64,000 nucleotides of DNA from Turritopsis dohrnii. Lineage: Eukaryota; Cnidaria; Hydrozoa; Anthoathecata; Oceaniidae. The stretch is taken from assembly GCA_027922465.2 (NCBI GenBank), contig BQMF02000334.1:1-64000 (forward strand), read 5' to 3'. Each line of letters begins with the position of its first letter. Position 1 is the stretch's first letter. Positions 1 to 13,600 of this stretch are shown piece after piece. A program made the translations under genes and the position numbers. The notes beneath the pieces were generated by a model, which did not search any database, had not been told where the DNA came from, and saw only the letters and a program-made list of their open reading frames with translations.

Positions 1-735
1 GTCGTTTCTGATGTTTCTAATAATGATAAAAAAGTTCGTGTAACATTTTTCCCTCAGGCATCGTTTCTTTTCAAAAAAGACATTATGTCATTACAGTGCA
101 GTTTGAAAGCGAGGCAAGATCTGCTGTGACGTATTTTCCGAAAAGGTCTATTATTGTTTACGTTATGTAAGCAAACATTCTCAAGCCCGGTTCAGTGAGA
201 TGAGAACCCCCATATCAACACTGGTGAATTTCATTTCATTCAACTGAGCCAGCTTACCTAAAGTAATAAAAAGTAGATCGCTAGTTCATTTTTGAAGAGA
301 AAACATTTTGCACACTTCGGCGTGTTTTGGCAAAACATAATCAAATCAATTTCACACGTGTGTCCTTTGTTAAGTGCTTCATCTCATCTCCAACATAATG
401 AAAAACATCATCAAGTTGGGCAACGAATATTAAAACTTTTTCCATATCACCTCCATATCACCATATTCCTGTTTTATTCCATATCACCTTTTCCATATCA
501 TATTTAGCGTACGTCGCTTTTTTTTTTGAGGTAGGCGATGTAACTTAAACATTCCCATCAAACTCAACGATGAAGTATGTACGATACGGTCAGCACCGCA
601 GGCACCAAGTTTAAAGGTGAGTTCCTGAAAGACAGCTTAGTGAAAGCTTCATGCGATATTAAGGAAGCATTAGGCGCTCCATCGAATTATTCCAATTCAT
701 GAAACGGCGGTCCAGTACACCGTGAGAAATCCCAT
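1..735. other. Non-coding stretch, nothing recognised
   Basis: No exon, RNA gene or repeat family could be recognised. The only long open frame (292-507) starts without an ATG at its first codon, is low in complexity and shows no family likeness. A short repeated phrase, 'ccatatcacc', recurs around 440-500. This stretch is simply the left flank of the transposon that begins near 736. Confidence 0.5.
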
Positions 736-3700
736 TAGTAGGGGGCAATTTGTAAAATCGCTCGATTTTTTTAGTTAAAGCATTTGTTATACATTTTGGA
801 AAGTTTAACCAATTACCTATCGAATTTACCTGAGTTCCAATTTTTTTCGGACACTAGTGTATTTTACAGACAGAATAAAAAATGACCGAAAATCACCAAA
901 ATCTTGATAACTCAAAAACTATTTGTGATATAAACATGAAATTTGGTACAGATGATTATCATCATGAAACACAAATTTTTGCAAAATTGCATTCCAATAC
1001 CTCAAACGGAGACTATTTTACAGACCAAAATCAAAATTCACATTTTGGTCAGTAAAATAGCCGTTTTTGACCAATATTTTTTAAATTATGTAAATTGACA
1101 GAAATTAATGTTTTACATCTTTGGTGAAAATTTAAAGTGATTTGCACTTCTAGATCAAGAGTTATGAGCGGTCAGTAAATTACCTAATCTAATTCATCTG
1201 TCTGAACTAAATATAAGATAAGGACGTTCGATTTGGTAGTTGGCGTTCGATTTGAAAGTTGACGTTAAACTTGGTCATTCGAAAATATGTCTTGGCGAGA
1301 AGAAGAGTGAAAAGTTCATCTTGGAACCGTCACTTGAATCTTTTGAAAAGCTTCTAAAATAGAACGAGAAAAAGGAATGATTTCAAAGATTGTTCAGTTC
1401 TTGATTTCTTCGAACGTACAAAATATTTAACCGCCGAGGAGTTATTTGACAAACAAAATAGGTATCACAATGGGTGTTACAAAAGTATTACCAATGTCGA
1501 AAAGTTGAATCGAGCTAAGAAACGCTTCTCTAAGTCCGTCGACACTGGAGACCCGACTGTTAGTAAACGGAAGGCTGGAAGACCATCTGTGATGAATGTG
1601 GAAAAGGGGGATGATCGTGTTCAAACTAGATCGATGACCGAACCTTATGATAAGACTGAGTGCATTATATGTCAACTGAAAAACCCTGGAGTTAAATTAC
1701 ATAAGGTAATGTTCCATTCAACCGGTGCATATATGTTGTCTGTGTCAAAACAACTAGAGGATAGGTAATTTTTCCGGCGATTGAAGTCAATTTATTGTGC
1801 CCAAGATGGGGTAGCAAACGACGTGTTATACCATCTTTTATGCTGGAATGATCGCAAACGACAAGCCGAATCAAATTCGAAACCTTTTGATGATTCGGTC
1901 CGTACCATTTCTGATATTGAATTGTTAAACTTTATCCGAGTAAATGTGAAACCAGGCGGCAAAACTATTGATATGAATAAAGTTAATGATATCTACAAGG
2001 AAATATAACTACAAAATGGAGAATGTATGGAAGTTGTATCAACCGACAAAAAGAAATATCTCAAAGAATTGATTTCAGAAAACATTGAAGAAATTACATT
2101 TGTAAAAAATCAAAACCATCAAAGCCTGAACAATTGTATGTCGATTTGACAGTTAATCAGTCTTATTCTGTTGATGACGTAACGACAACCAGAGACATAA
2201 AATCGATGCTGAAATTAGCAAAAGAGATACGAAAAGAAATTCTTGATGAAAATTGGAATTTCACTGGTGATTTCAGTTCGTACAAAGGGTCGCCAAAGCT
2301 TTTCATATTTTTGAAATGGATTCTTTTCGGTCCGTTAGCTTCGGAATGTACGAAGAAACTCATGAAATGGAGAAAGTGTTGAAAATAACGTCGCAATTCA
2401 TATCACAAAACGTTAAAACGAATCGTCAGACAAATTACCACTTACACAATCAAACTCAAAACTTATCATCTACTATTGAAACACCGTTGAGTGTTGGATC
2501 TGGAATAGCTTTTTATCATGCAACTCGAAGCAAAAAACTGGTAAATTTCCTATCAGACTTAAACATGAGTGCAAATTACAAGAAGGTCACTACTATCAAA
2601 TCAGATATTGCACAATCAGTACTTCAAAGGTGCGACAATCTAAACGGCATTTTTGTTCCCTGAACATCGTGGAGGATTTACCTTGTTGGCTTGCGATTGA
2701 TAATACTGATTTAAAGTTGGATACACCAGATGGAAAACGTCAGCTTCATGGCACTGCTACTGTAGTTTATCAAGCGAAGACTAATGCTGAGGTGAGGATC
2801 ATGTTCCAATATCACTGTTTCTAAATTGTTTTATAGAGCATTGACCACAACCAGACAATCGAAAGAGATCTTAGAGCTGTTATCGTCCATTCAATATCTG
2901 AAGTTTCAATCTACGACAGCTCAAAAAGAAATACAATTGAGGAGAAGCACAATGGTATAAAAGGTGTTCTAAACAATACAGAGTTTAGTGATCTTCAGAA
3001 AAAATTCGATTTAAAGATGACAAATCAAATTTTTTATAATTTTAGTTATTATTTCTTAATTCTGGTAGTACCTATACGATTTAATATGCTATCTACTTTT
3101 AACGAGACATGTTATTGTTTGGTTGATTCATTAGTAAAGAATATGCAAAAAATAGCAAAAAAACTTGATTTTTTCCCTATTTTCTACTAACCATACCCCC
3201 TGAAAAAGATTTTTGAAATTTTTTTTATTACTAATCTTTGACATATCTTCAGCACGTCTACCAAGTCTCAAGTTGTTTGGATCACTAACCCTCAAGGACT
3301 GACTAATTATATATCACTGTAAATGCTATTTTCCTTAAGGAAACCCTTATAAACGCCAAAAGTACCCCTACTATTCTATGTAAAAGCTACCGATTTGACC
3401 GGGTTATCATACCTTTCCTAAAAGTAGAGACCCTATAGATAACAAAAAAGCAGGTTTCCCTTTTTCCTAAAATTGAGCCCTAAAATCGACCTAGCTCATG
3501 GGCTATAAAAGAGACGAGCATTATCAACTAACTGGATCAAAGAATGAACGAATCAGGGCCTACACGAAAAGATTTCGGAAGTGTTTAACGAACATGAAGT
3601 TGTTTTCCACATCGATACAGCCAATGAAGTAGAATCAAACGTGGTTAACATAATACATCCATTTGTACGTATTTTCTGGTGTTTTTGCTGTAAAATAATG

Positions 3701-4165
3701 TAGAATTATAATTTACTGACCGGCTCATAACTCTTGATCTAGAAGTGCAAATCACTTCAAATTTTCACCAAAGATGTAAAACATTAATTTCTGTCAATTT
3801 ACATAATTTAAAAAATATTGGCCAAAAAACAGCTATTTTACTGACCAAAACGTTAAATTTTGATTTTGGTCTGTAAAATACTCTCCGTTTGAGGTATTGG
3901 AATGCAATTTTGCAAAAAGTTGTGTTTCATGATGGTAATCTGTACCAAATTTCATGTTTATATCACAAATAGTTTTTGAGTTATTAAGATTTTGGTGATT
4001 TTCGGTCATTTTTTATTCTGGTCTGTAAAATACACTAGTGTCCGAAAAAAATTGGAACCAAAGTAAATTCAAAAGCTAATAGGTTAAACTTTCCAAAAAT
4101 GTATAACAAGTGCTTTAACTAAAAAAATCGAGCGACTTTAAAAAATGGAACAAATCCCCCTACTA
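736..4165 (+). mobile_element. Decayed DNA transposon with about 450-bp terminal inverted repeats
   Basis: The sequence at 736-1185 returns in inverted orientation at about 3710-4165. Shared blocks include TAGTAGGGGG at the very ends, GTCGCTCGATTTTTTTAG-like sequence inside them, and 'agttatgagcggtcagtaaa' against 'ttactgaccggctcataact' at the inner ends. The trinucleotide CAT sits just outside both ends and may be a short target-site duplication, but this is weak. Between the arms lies broken coding sequence for a C2HC-cluster protein (separate entry). The arms differ by scattered substitutions and small indels, so the copy is old. No transposase catalytic motif was recognised, so the superfamily is undetermined. 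Confidence 0.8.
1395..2824 (+). pseudogene. Broken transposon-borne C2HC-cluster protein
   Basis: Several open frames on the + strand read as one disrupted protein: about 1395-1768, 1781-2008, 2134-2382, 2316-2663 and 2630-2824. The first part has the pattern RYHNGCYKS followed by a basic KR-rich stretch, then CIICQL, then YHLLCWNDRKR, i.e. paired C-x2-C and H-x3-C metal-binding clusters. The last part has the phrase CLAIDNTDLKLDTPDGKRQ. From memory, these clusters and the IDN...DTPDGK phrase recur in large families of uncharacterised proteins in cnidarian and mollusc genomes. Stop codons and frameshifts at roughly 1768, 2008, 2130, 2380 and 2660 mean it makes no full protein. It sits wholly between the inverted arms of the surrounding element, so it was probably the element's own gene or cargo. 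Confidence 0.6.
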
Positions 4166-4614
4166 CATCCGAAGAAAAAAAGAAATTGAAAATATTCCAC
4201 ATGAATGTTGGAAGGCTTTGTGAATATTGATTGTTAGGGGAGGGGCAATTTTCATTTCTTTTTTTCAGTTATGTCCAGGACCATAACAAGAAATTACTTT
4301 ACGGAGAGAAAGTTTGGCGTTTTTTGGTCATTTTCGCGAAAGTAAGCACAAAACAGGAACGAGGTTTTTGTTAGAAAAAAACGCTTCAGATTTTATGTCT
4401 TAATTCATTTCAAAATTATCAACTACAAGAACGCACAAATACGAAAAATACACGTCTCTTGTCAACACATTAAATTCTTGTCATGCTCACACGATGTCTC
4501 AGAGGATTCTCATTTTCTTCTTCGCAAGAGTGAAAAACTGAAGAAATTCGAAATTCAAATACATAAAAAAACACTGCGTACGAGCGTTGATGCTAGAAAA
4601 ATTACATGTTTTAT
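4166..4614. other. Gap between transposon and RPN2 3' end
   Basis: No gene is visible. Any 3' untranslated sequence of the minus-strand RPN2 gene would lie at its right edge. An AATAAA on the minus strand (4615-4610) overlaps the RPN2 stop codon, so the untranslated tail may be very short. Confidence 0.5.
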
Positions 4615-7600
4615 TTATGCTTTGTACTTCTGAGCCGCGATGTCCGCCAGCATTTTGTTCCCACCAAGGAACGTTAAGCCACCGATTAGTGCCAGCAATT
4701 TCAAAGTGTGGAACATGTTCTATATGGAAAACAGAAATGAATTTCAATTGAATATAGGAAGCGTTGTTAAAACTTGATTGAATGAATATAACACAGCGAG
4801 TGAACAGTACTTACGTATTGTACCCAAAACATGTAATAAAGAACAAAGATTCCAGCTAGACCCACATGAAATACCAATGCTGGTAGAGTGAATTGAAAAT
4901 TGGATAAATTGGCACCCACTTTTATCCACTAAAAAAACAAGAATCATTCATGTAAAAAACAACAACAAGAATCATTCATGTCAAAAAAAACCAACAAGAA
5001 TCATTCATGTAAAAAAACAACAACAAGAATCATTCATGTAAAAAAACAACAACAAGAATCAATCATGTAAAAAAAAAAACAACCCAAAAAACAAACTACG
5101 TTTTGATGTCACAGTATGAAAAACAAAACTACTTACCATGCCTAACATTATGACTAAAGGGGACAAAACAAGTGCAGTAAAAGCTGTTGATACAATCTTG
5201 GCTGGTCTCTTCTCAGGAATGCGAAACATATGCTTAAAAAAAGAGTGAGCACGTTAAAATAATGATTTCCTTGTTATTGTCTGAAGGTTAACTTATCCCC
5301 CATTGCTCCTCATTCCGTCCTAGGAGTCTTCAAGGAATGTCTGACATATAAAATTATAATCATAGGAGCATAAATCAACGTCACTGTAATGGATATTTTT
5401 AATCCACAAACTTAACTTACATCAATTACAGGTTTAGGCTTGATGACACGTTCTTGTCGTTTTGTGGTCTTCGGTTTACCAGAGAATGATAAAGAAACAT
5501 CACCCTAGATAAAACAAACTTGAAATCATCAAAAACTGTGTGTTACACAAACGTATTACATTAAGCATTGCATAAAAGTTGTCATCCTTTTGGGTAATGC
5601 CTGCTTATAATGTGGTTTTACTGAGCAAGCGACCATAAAAAGGTTTTGTGATATTGCCACCATTATGACTGATACAACCATTTGATAAGATTGTAGCAGC
5701 TTCGATTGGGGCTTTAACATGTTAGCTTGTTTGTGAGAACATAACTTGTAAACACAAGAACAGGGTTCGTACAGTCCTTAACCTAAGAAATTCCCTGACT
5801 TTTCCTGGAAAGTATACATTTTCCCTGATAAAAATCCTGAAAATGATATGTTTTTCCCTGACTTTTTCTTAAATGCATATGTTCTTTCCTGACTTTAGGC
5901 TAACAATTGCCGAAACAATACTGGTCTTTTGAAAAAGCTTGCTGCATATGGAGTTAAGGGTCTCCTTTATGAGATCATTCGTTCCTTCCTTGGTAATCGT
6001 AGGCCTAAGGTTGTTTTAGATGGGCAATCATCATCAACACTTTCCATCAATGCAGGAGTTCCCCAAGGTTCTGTCCTTGGGCCAACCCTTTTTCTTCTTT
6101 TCATCAATGATCTGCCTGATGACATTATTTCCAAGCTTGCCATCTATACTGATGATTCAACCATCTATTCCTGTATTCCAAAATCAGATTTGTTCAGCCA
6201 GGTAGAAATGGCAGGCGAAATTGAACTTGATCTGCAATCTATAGTTGAGTGGGGAGAGAAATGGCTGGTCACATTCAATTCTTCAAAAACCAAACTTCTT
6301 CTGTAAATCATATTAAAGATCCCTTTTTACCGTCAGTTTCAATGAATGGCACCCAGTTGGAAGAAAACAGCTCCTTTCGTCTCCTCGGCATCACTTTTTC
6401 ACAGGATTTCTCCTACATTGAGGCAATTGCTAAGTCAGCCTCAATGAAGATGGGCTCCCTTCTTCGTGCGAGAGCATACCTCAGCCCTGATGCCATTCTT
6501 TACCTATATAAATCTACTATTCAGCCTTGTATTGAGTATTGCTGCCATATTTGGGGTGGTGCACCTTCAGACTCTCCTAAACTTTTAGATCGTATTCAGA
6601 AACGTATCTGTAATGCTATTGGTGATAAACTTGCAAGTAAACTTGACACACTCTCCCATCGCAGATATGTGGCATCACTTTGCCTCTTTTATAAATACTT
6701 TTACGGAAAATGTTCAACTGAGCTCTCTTCTCTCATCCCTGCATCAAAAACTTTCAAGCGAAACACAAGATATTCATCTGATTGCCATGATCACACTGTC
6801 AACATCCCAAAGTCATCTAAAACTTTTTACCAACAAAGTTTCATTCCTCACTCCTCTAGCCCTCTGGAATTCTTTACCACAGTCTGTTTTTCCTTCCCAT
6901 TATAATCTTCAACATTTTAAATGCAATTCATTATCACCTTTCTTCCTTGTACCTCAATACATATTAGTGGTTTTAAACCTTGCATTGAGCAACCAACAGT
7001 GTAATCTGACTAATGAACTAGATATTGCAATGCCTGACAGGCAGTTGATTGGTCTATACACTGACAAAACAGTGTGTGGAGCACGTTGCAGCCAAATTAC
7101 AAATGTTTTATCTAGAAGCCAACTATCTTGAAAATAAGTTTTTTATTATTCATTCTAATGAGTTAACAGATAAAATATAGATAAAGAAGCATATTATACA
7201 TATTCCTTTTATGCCTCCCTGACTTTTAAAAAAATTCCCTAACATTTCCTGACATTCCCTGACTTAATCAAAAAAGCCACTTTTAATCCTGACTCTACGA
7301 ACCCTGAAGAAGAAACACGTACCAACACCCATGTGATAGGAACTTGCATAGCTGAATCACCAACAATCAGAGACTAAAGAAAAAGACACACACGAATCCA
7401 TGAATCTGTGGACTTAGTATATGTAAATATATATTCAAGGCATGAAGCAACAATTCATATTATAGATGAATGCTGAGATTAACTTGAAATTATTTTGCCT
7501 GCAGCTAAAGAAGCATTATCATCACAGAATACCAATTCAAATGCCAGTAAATCTAAGCTGCAGGAAATATTTTTCAGAAGTGCAAAAAAAGTAACAGTAT

Positions 7601-10600
7601 CCTAAATAGGTAACTGTATCATGTCTTAACTTAGGGAAATTAAGCCTTCATCAAAAACTTCTCATATTAGCCACAGAAAGGTCTCACTAATCTTCTGTGA
7701 CCATTAAATTTGTCTAAAATAGTAAATTTATACACAATTTTTTGTTATCAAATATCTAACAATTGCTGCTTACACAGAGCATTGTGATGGAGATTTTGAT
7801 GTCACAGCGCAATCGCTCTTTTTGTAAGGATTGCATAAACTAGAAGATTGTTATTTTACAAGTTCATGTTCTTCCTGATATAAAACCTTTATTAAAAAGT
7901 ATTAAATTTTAGATTTATAGCAGGTAGTGTGTATGTGAGATTTTGAACTAAAGTGTACATTTTAGATGTATATTAAAAAGAAAAATTCTTTTCTTGAAAC
8001 TTATATTTCCATTCGCCATTTCTTAAGATTCTTTAAAATTTCTATGTTGATGAACGATAAATATCTTGGTGCTAATGTTTTTTTACCATTGATATGTCGC
8101 CAGTTTTTCCTCATAATTTTAGAAAATAATAAGCGTAAAAAAATATGCCATCATGTGCTACCTACGGTTGCAGTTAATATAAATGAAAAGGAAAATCACT
8201 GTGACTTTTAAAATGAAAGCTGTAATGGTGATTTAACAAAGTTGTTTTAGCAATTGTTTTCATTTGGGATACTTCTTATATATGAAAGTGTTCATCTAGG
8301 ATAAATGAAGTATTTCATGCTCAAAATTGGAAAAGAAATATGAAGGCTTAATGTCCCTAATGAATAATTAAATGATATAAAACATCCAGGTACACAAGGG
8401 GTAATACAGGTCAAAAACCAAAGTGCAATGTGCTATTGGGCATCGAAATCTCAGCACCCAAATTCAAACCTCACTTCATGTTTGAACGTTTGTTAATTCA
8501 GTGAATAATGGATACAAAAGCCTTCAATATGAAAATTAATGTGTGAACATACAGAAAGATTTGAGCGCATTTTAGGCCAATTAGGGTCCCAATTCAAAAA
8601 TTGACAGCACCCACCACCCCTACCATGTTCACGTCACTAGTGCCACGCAAATTCAAATCCTGTATTACCCCTTCATACAGTTACCTAAAAACTTCATTTC
8701 ATTTTCACCTTTAAATGATTAAGCAGGAGCAGGATTGAAATTTGGTAGTGCAAAAGAAGACACTAGATTTCCCTCAGAGCATTCTCTCTTTCACTTGATT
8801 CAAGGTAATCATGAAGTAGATATATCTACTTTCATATAAGGAAAATTATTAACATATCATCAAAAGTAGCTTAAGGGAGACACAGCCTCACAACGAGCGT
8901 TAGTCTCAACCATACTTCATCATTAGGAATCACATTCCAGAAGTTATTGATTGTTCAAATAGCACACTCAACACCAATACTTACAATTTTATACTTCCCA
9001 GACAAATTATTAAAGGAGTCTTTACCAGTTGCAGCAACATCCTAAAAAAAAGGATCCATTATAAAAAGGGTTTTGTGAGGACCTAAACTAATTCAAAGCG
9101 AAATCAAAAGCAGATCAGTTTACTTACCAACGTGAATTTGTAATGATCATCACTATCAGGTTCAGCCACAAAAAAGATTTCTTGCTGAGTGGATTCACTT
9201 ACAAGACGAATAAAAGTTTGGTGTGCAGTCACTAGGTTACCATTGGAAAGATCTTTTAAATTAAAAGTCATCACAATTTTCTGATGATAATCTGCATCAA
9301 GGGCAGCAGATAATTTATCTGGATAAGTTAACCTAAGAGAAATCATAACATCATTACTGGAATATTTTTCTATGAGCTAAACCTTACAGAAGCTTGATGA
9401 ATAGTTCAGACGTTCCAGTGTCAGCAAAAATATCAGACAGGGATAACTTATGTCATCACGAGTAGTACTAAAACTTCAGCAGCAATATGGTGATCAGCCA
9501 ACATACTTAGTAGTTTTAGTCAAGACAGCTTGGTCTTTGTCACCAACAGCTATTTCAACATCTTCAACCATGATTCGAGCAAGGACTTTGGCATTGACAC
9601 TAAACTCACCACCAAGGGCAAATCGTTTAGGATCTTTCTTGACTTGGACAGATATGGTGCATTTGTGCATTCCTCGGGAAGGTGATTCAGCCATGACATC
9701 GACATAAAAGGAGTGAGCAGCAATGTAGCCACGTGCAACTTCACCATCAATTATGATGTAGTCGTCCTTCTCTGGACTGTTCTTAAATGGTCTGTTATCA
9801 AACAGTGTTACTGAATCATCAGCAGTTGTGAAGGACTTAGCTGTTACACTTACATCTGGAATAGATTGATCCAAAACGTTTGTAACTCTGACCTAGTAAA
9901 TAGATGGTAAAAAACGATTCCAGTATAGTTTATTTATTGCATATTTAGGTTTTAGATAGTTGTGGTTCATCCACACAAACAGCATTACTAGCAATTTTAT
10001 ATGAAGTCTTCCTACAGAAACAAAAACATACATTTTGTATCTGCTTTTAATCTTCAATAACTTCATATAGGCACATGGGAACGAATGAGTAACTACCAAA
10101 TCTGTTACACATTAGCTTTTAAAGTGCCTCCACACAATGGAAAGAACAGTGAATACAGAAATTATACCTTGAGTAATGGATTGTCACTTGTGATTAAATT
10201 AGATTTGAAAACTGAAACAACAACTGGAACTTGATGCTAAAAGGAAAGAATAATAGAAACTCTCAAAAAATAAACAGAAGTCTCAAAAACAATAAATCCA
10301 CAACTAATTGCTCAATTTAAGAACATCTGATTTGTCAGTTACTACAGAGACACCCTCTCCTCGATACTCATTTCTTTCACATTACAAACCTCACAAGTAG
10401 ACAAAGTCTTTCAAATTACCTTGTTAGCTACGAGGGCATTAAAAGCAATCAGCAGATTGTGAATGTCTTTTAAAGAGTAAACATATTTCCTCTTAATTAT
10501 GTAATTGGCAAACTTCACAACCTGATCCTAAAAATCAAAAGCAACTTGCTAAACAAATAATGTACAATGTAAATTAAATCTGTTACAAAAAGCAACCAGA

Positions 10601-13600
10601 TTGTTACCCTCAGTGGTAGTGACAAGTTAGGTAAACATCAAACGATAGCCTCAACTATCTCAGGGCAAGGATAACTTATACATCATAGGTAACAAAGTGA
10701 ATCAAACAATCATTCACAATAATACAATAGTCAAACAAAAAAACAATACCTCTTTCAGCAAGGCAGTCTTTTGCTGATCAGCCAAACTCAAAATTCCACG
10801 TATTACTTGGGCAGTGACTTCTAACCCTCCTTCAAACTAACATAAATAGACAACATTTTTTACTAATTTTCATTGAAATAAGATTATCCAGAATGAGCAA
10901 AGTGAAAGCCACATACCTGCAACATTTCCCCACCAATTTCATCAGCTTGTGCAACAATATCCTACAAAGAAAAACAGAAATGAGTAGTTGCAAAGAAAGC
11001 GAAATAAATGCATTAAAGAAATCACAAAGACTTACTTCAACCATCGAGACAATAGGCTTAAGATCTGGAGAATTTGGAAGGAGGCTTGCAGCATAAAAGG
11101 ATATGGCAGCACTAAAAATTAAGTTACATTCATGTTTTACATTGATAATTCTTAACCTACATTATTACCTAGATTATATGCCGAGGCTCAGTGGGACTGT
11201 TGAATGTATCACGCTGTAGTGAACTACAATCAAACACAAGTTTATGCATCATAGCCTCTGGAAATAATTACCAAATGACATGAAGAAACAAACCTTGCTG
11301 GAGTGTCAACATCTTTTGCAACAGCCACAAATTTCTTAACAGTGCTAGGATCAACAGATACTCCAAGATTGACCATAGCAGAAACAACTTGTGAAAAGCT
11401 AATAGAATCTGTATCATCTTGAATCAAGCCAACAAATGAAATCTTGGGTACACCTTTACATTTCAATGCTTTCACCACTTCAGAGAACTGGAAAAGTGAC
11501 CTGGCATTTTCTTGCTTCACCTGATCAATGGCAAGTTTGCAAATACTTTCTGCTTGGTTTACTTCTTTACCTAATGCTTGCAATCCAGTGACAGCATAAT
11601 AGACAGATTCAAGATCTTTGTGGTTCTGTTGAAGCTTGACAGCAAGCCTGTTTTGCTCCAATTGAGTTAAACTACTTGTTAAGATGCTACAATTTCCATA
11701 TTCGAATAACACAAAAGCAATTGCTATAAAGTAAAATAGACAAATTTTTAAGCTGTAACTAAAATATATAAGTAATACTGTCAATTGTCCTAACTTCGGA
11801 CATCCTTCCAAACTTCGGACATAAAAAAAAACATATCCGCAAAATACAAACCACATCAGTAAAAGTCTATACTGCACTGTCAATTAAACTAAATCTAAAA
11901 CTTGTCATAACTGAAATTAACAAAAATGAAACATTTAAATTAGTTGACTGTACTACGTCTCTGATTTAAGGCTCTATCTAAACAACAGATCTAATAGAAT
12001 TCACGCAGACGTTTCAGGTAGCACATATGTACCGTGTTCTTAGGCATTTTAAAGCATTTTCTGGAGAATGACTAAAAAGCGCATTTTACTTTAAGTAATG
12101 GAATTTAGAAGACATCGATGAAAGTCCTGGGAATGAAGTGATATTAGATAGCTTACGCAACTGCGATTCTACGGCGGCAGTGTGAACCAGATGATTGGGA
12201 AATTCAAGATCGTGAAATAACGCACTGTGTTGCAGATACCAATCCGCCGTGAACATTCCGTCACCATAGCCATAGAACATACGCAGGTGTTGATTACGTA
12301 GGGAAGAGTATTGTACCAAAGAAAAAAATCGGGAAAAAATGTAAACAAAACATTCCGCTAATTTCAATTCACATTTTGTAATGATATTCAATGTTTGCTT
12401 TGATGATAATGATTATTACCTGGTTTTCATTCAGTTACAGATTAAAGATACAAAGGTTATTTCAAAAGTTAATACAGTAGAAACCGTCTGCTATAATTCT
12501 ATTTTAACTTGTTAGACATGATTGCTATTGCAATCCCTTGGGGGTGATGTTTATCATTATTTTCAAATCACTTATTTTCTTCACGCTTATTGCGCTTCAC
12601 ATTTATTTACGCTTCACACTTACTTATTGCGTTTCAACACATTTTATCAGCTTCATCTAATATTTTAGTATTTGTTGTGACTTGGGTTGATTGGTTATTT
12701 ACATTTCGTTTACCAGACAGGTCTGTTTATTTAGCGTGTCCGAAGTTTGGAAGGATGTCCGAAGTTAGGACGATTGACGGTAAGTGAATTGTAAAGGTTG
12801 TTCATATTTAGTAGTTCTTTGATTGTGCTAAAAATGTTTATTACTTCATAATCACTTTTGAGAGTTAATTATCTTTATCATACCGTCAAAGTCCCTAATT
12901 CGGGACAGCTGGCCTAATTCGAGACAGCCACTTTCAGCGTCTGTAAATTAAAAACACAACACATCCCGTACTGTTAATCAAACTATAACACAAACTTCAG
13001 TTTTTAATAAAATCATTAAGAGTTAATGACTTCACCTTGAGAGTTGTATATATGCGTGATTTACAATAAGAATTTGTGGAGGAGAGTGTTAGTCTTTTTC
13101 AATACTCTGTGATACGTTCATGGTGAATTTTGTGTTAAATGCACGTGACAAAAGTTTTCAAAATGCCCGGTCACCACATGGCGTAAATAAGCCAATCAAT
13201 TTGCGTATTTCAATCGAATCCGCTTCGAAAGCGATGATAAAAAAAAATTGTTTTATTTTGTACATAATGACTGCGAAGAGATATTGAAAATGGTAGGCCA
13301 TTTATGCGAGTGATTCCCCACGGTCAATACTTCACGTGCTGTTGGTATGGTTCTTTTGCTATGTTTAATGAAACATTTTTAGTTTATGTGGTGAGTTTGG
13401 TGAGTATGAATGTATATTTTCGTGATCAGTATTTTGTGCGTCTCGAATTAAGCCAGCTGTCTCGAATTAGGCACTTTGACGGTACTTCCTTTAATAAATG
13501 AAATGAAAAGATGAATGCAGCATTTATTGGGTGGCATTGATCTGCAGTGTTCAGCAGAGAAAACACAACAAAAAGCATTTAGAAATGTATACTCTTTCAC

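Noticed and set aside
11165..11240. Exon-like stretch on the minus strand (QRDTFNSPTEPRHI) with acceptor and donor
   Set aside because: Including it puts a stop in the RPN2 frame; the flanking exons join directly in phase and match human RPN2 without it.
12086..12391. 101-codon minus-strand open frame
   Set aside because: Lies inside a MITE, no family likeness, no splice or start context.
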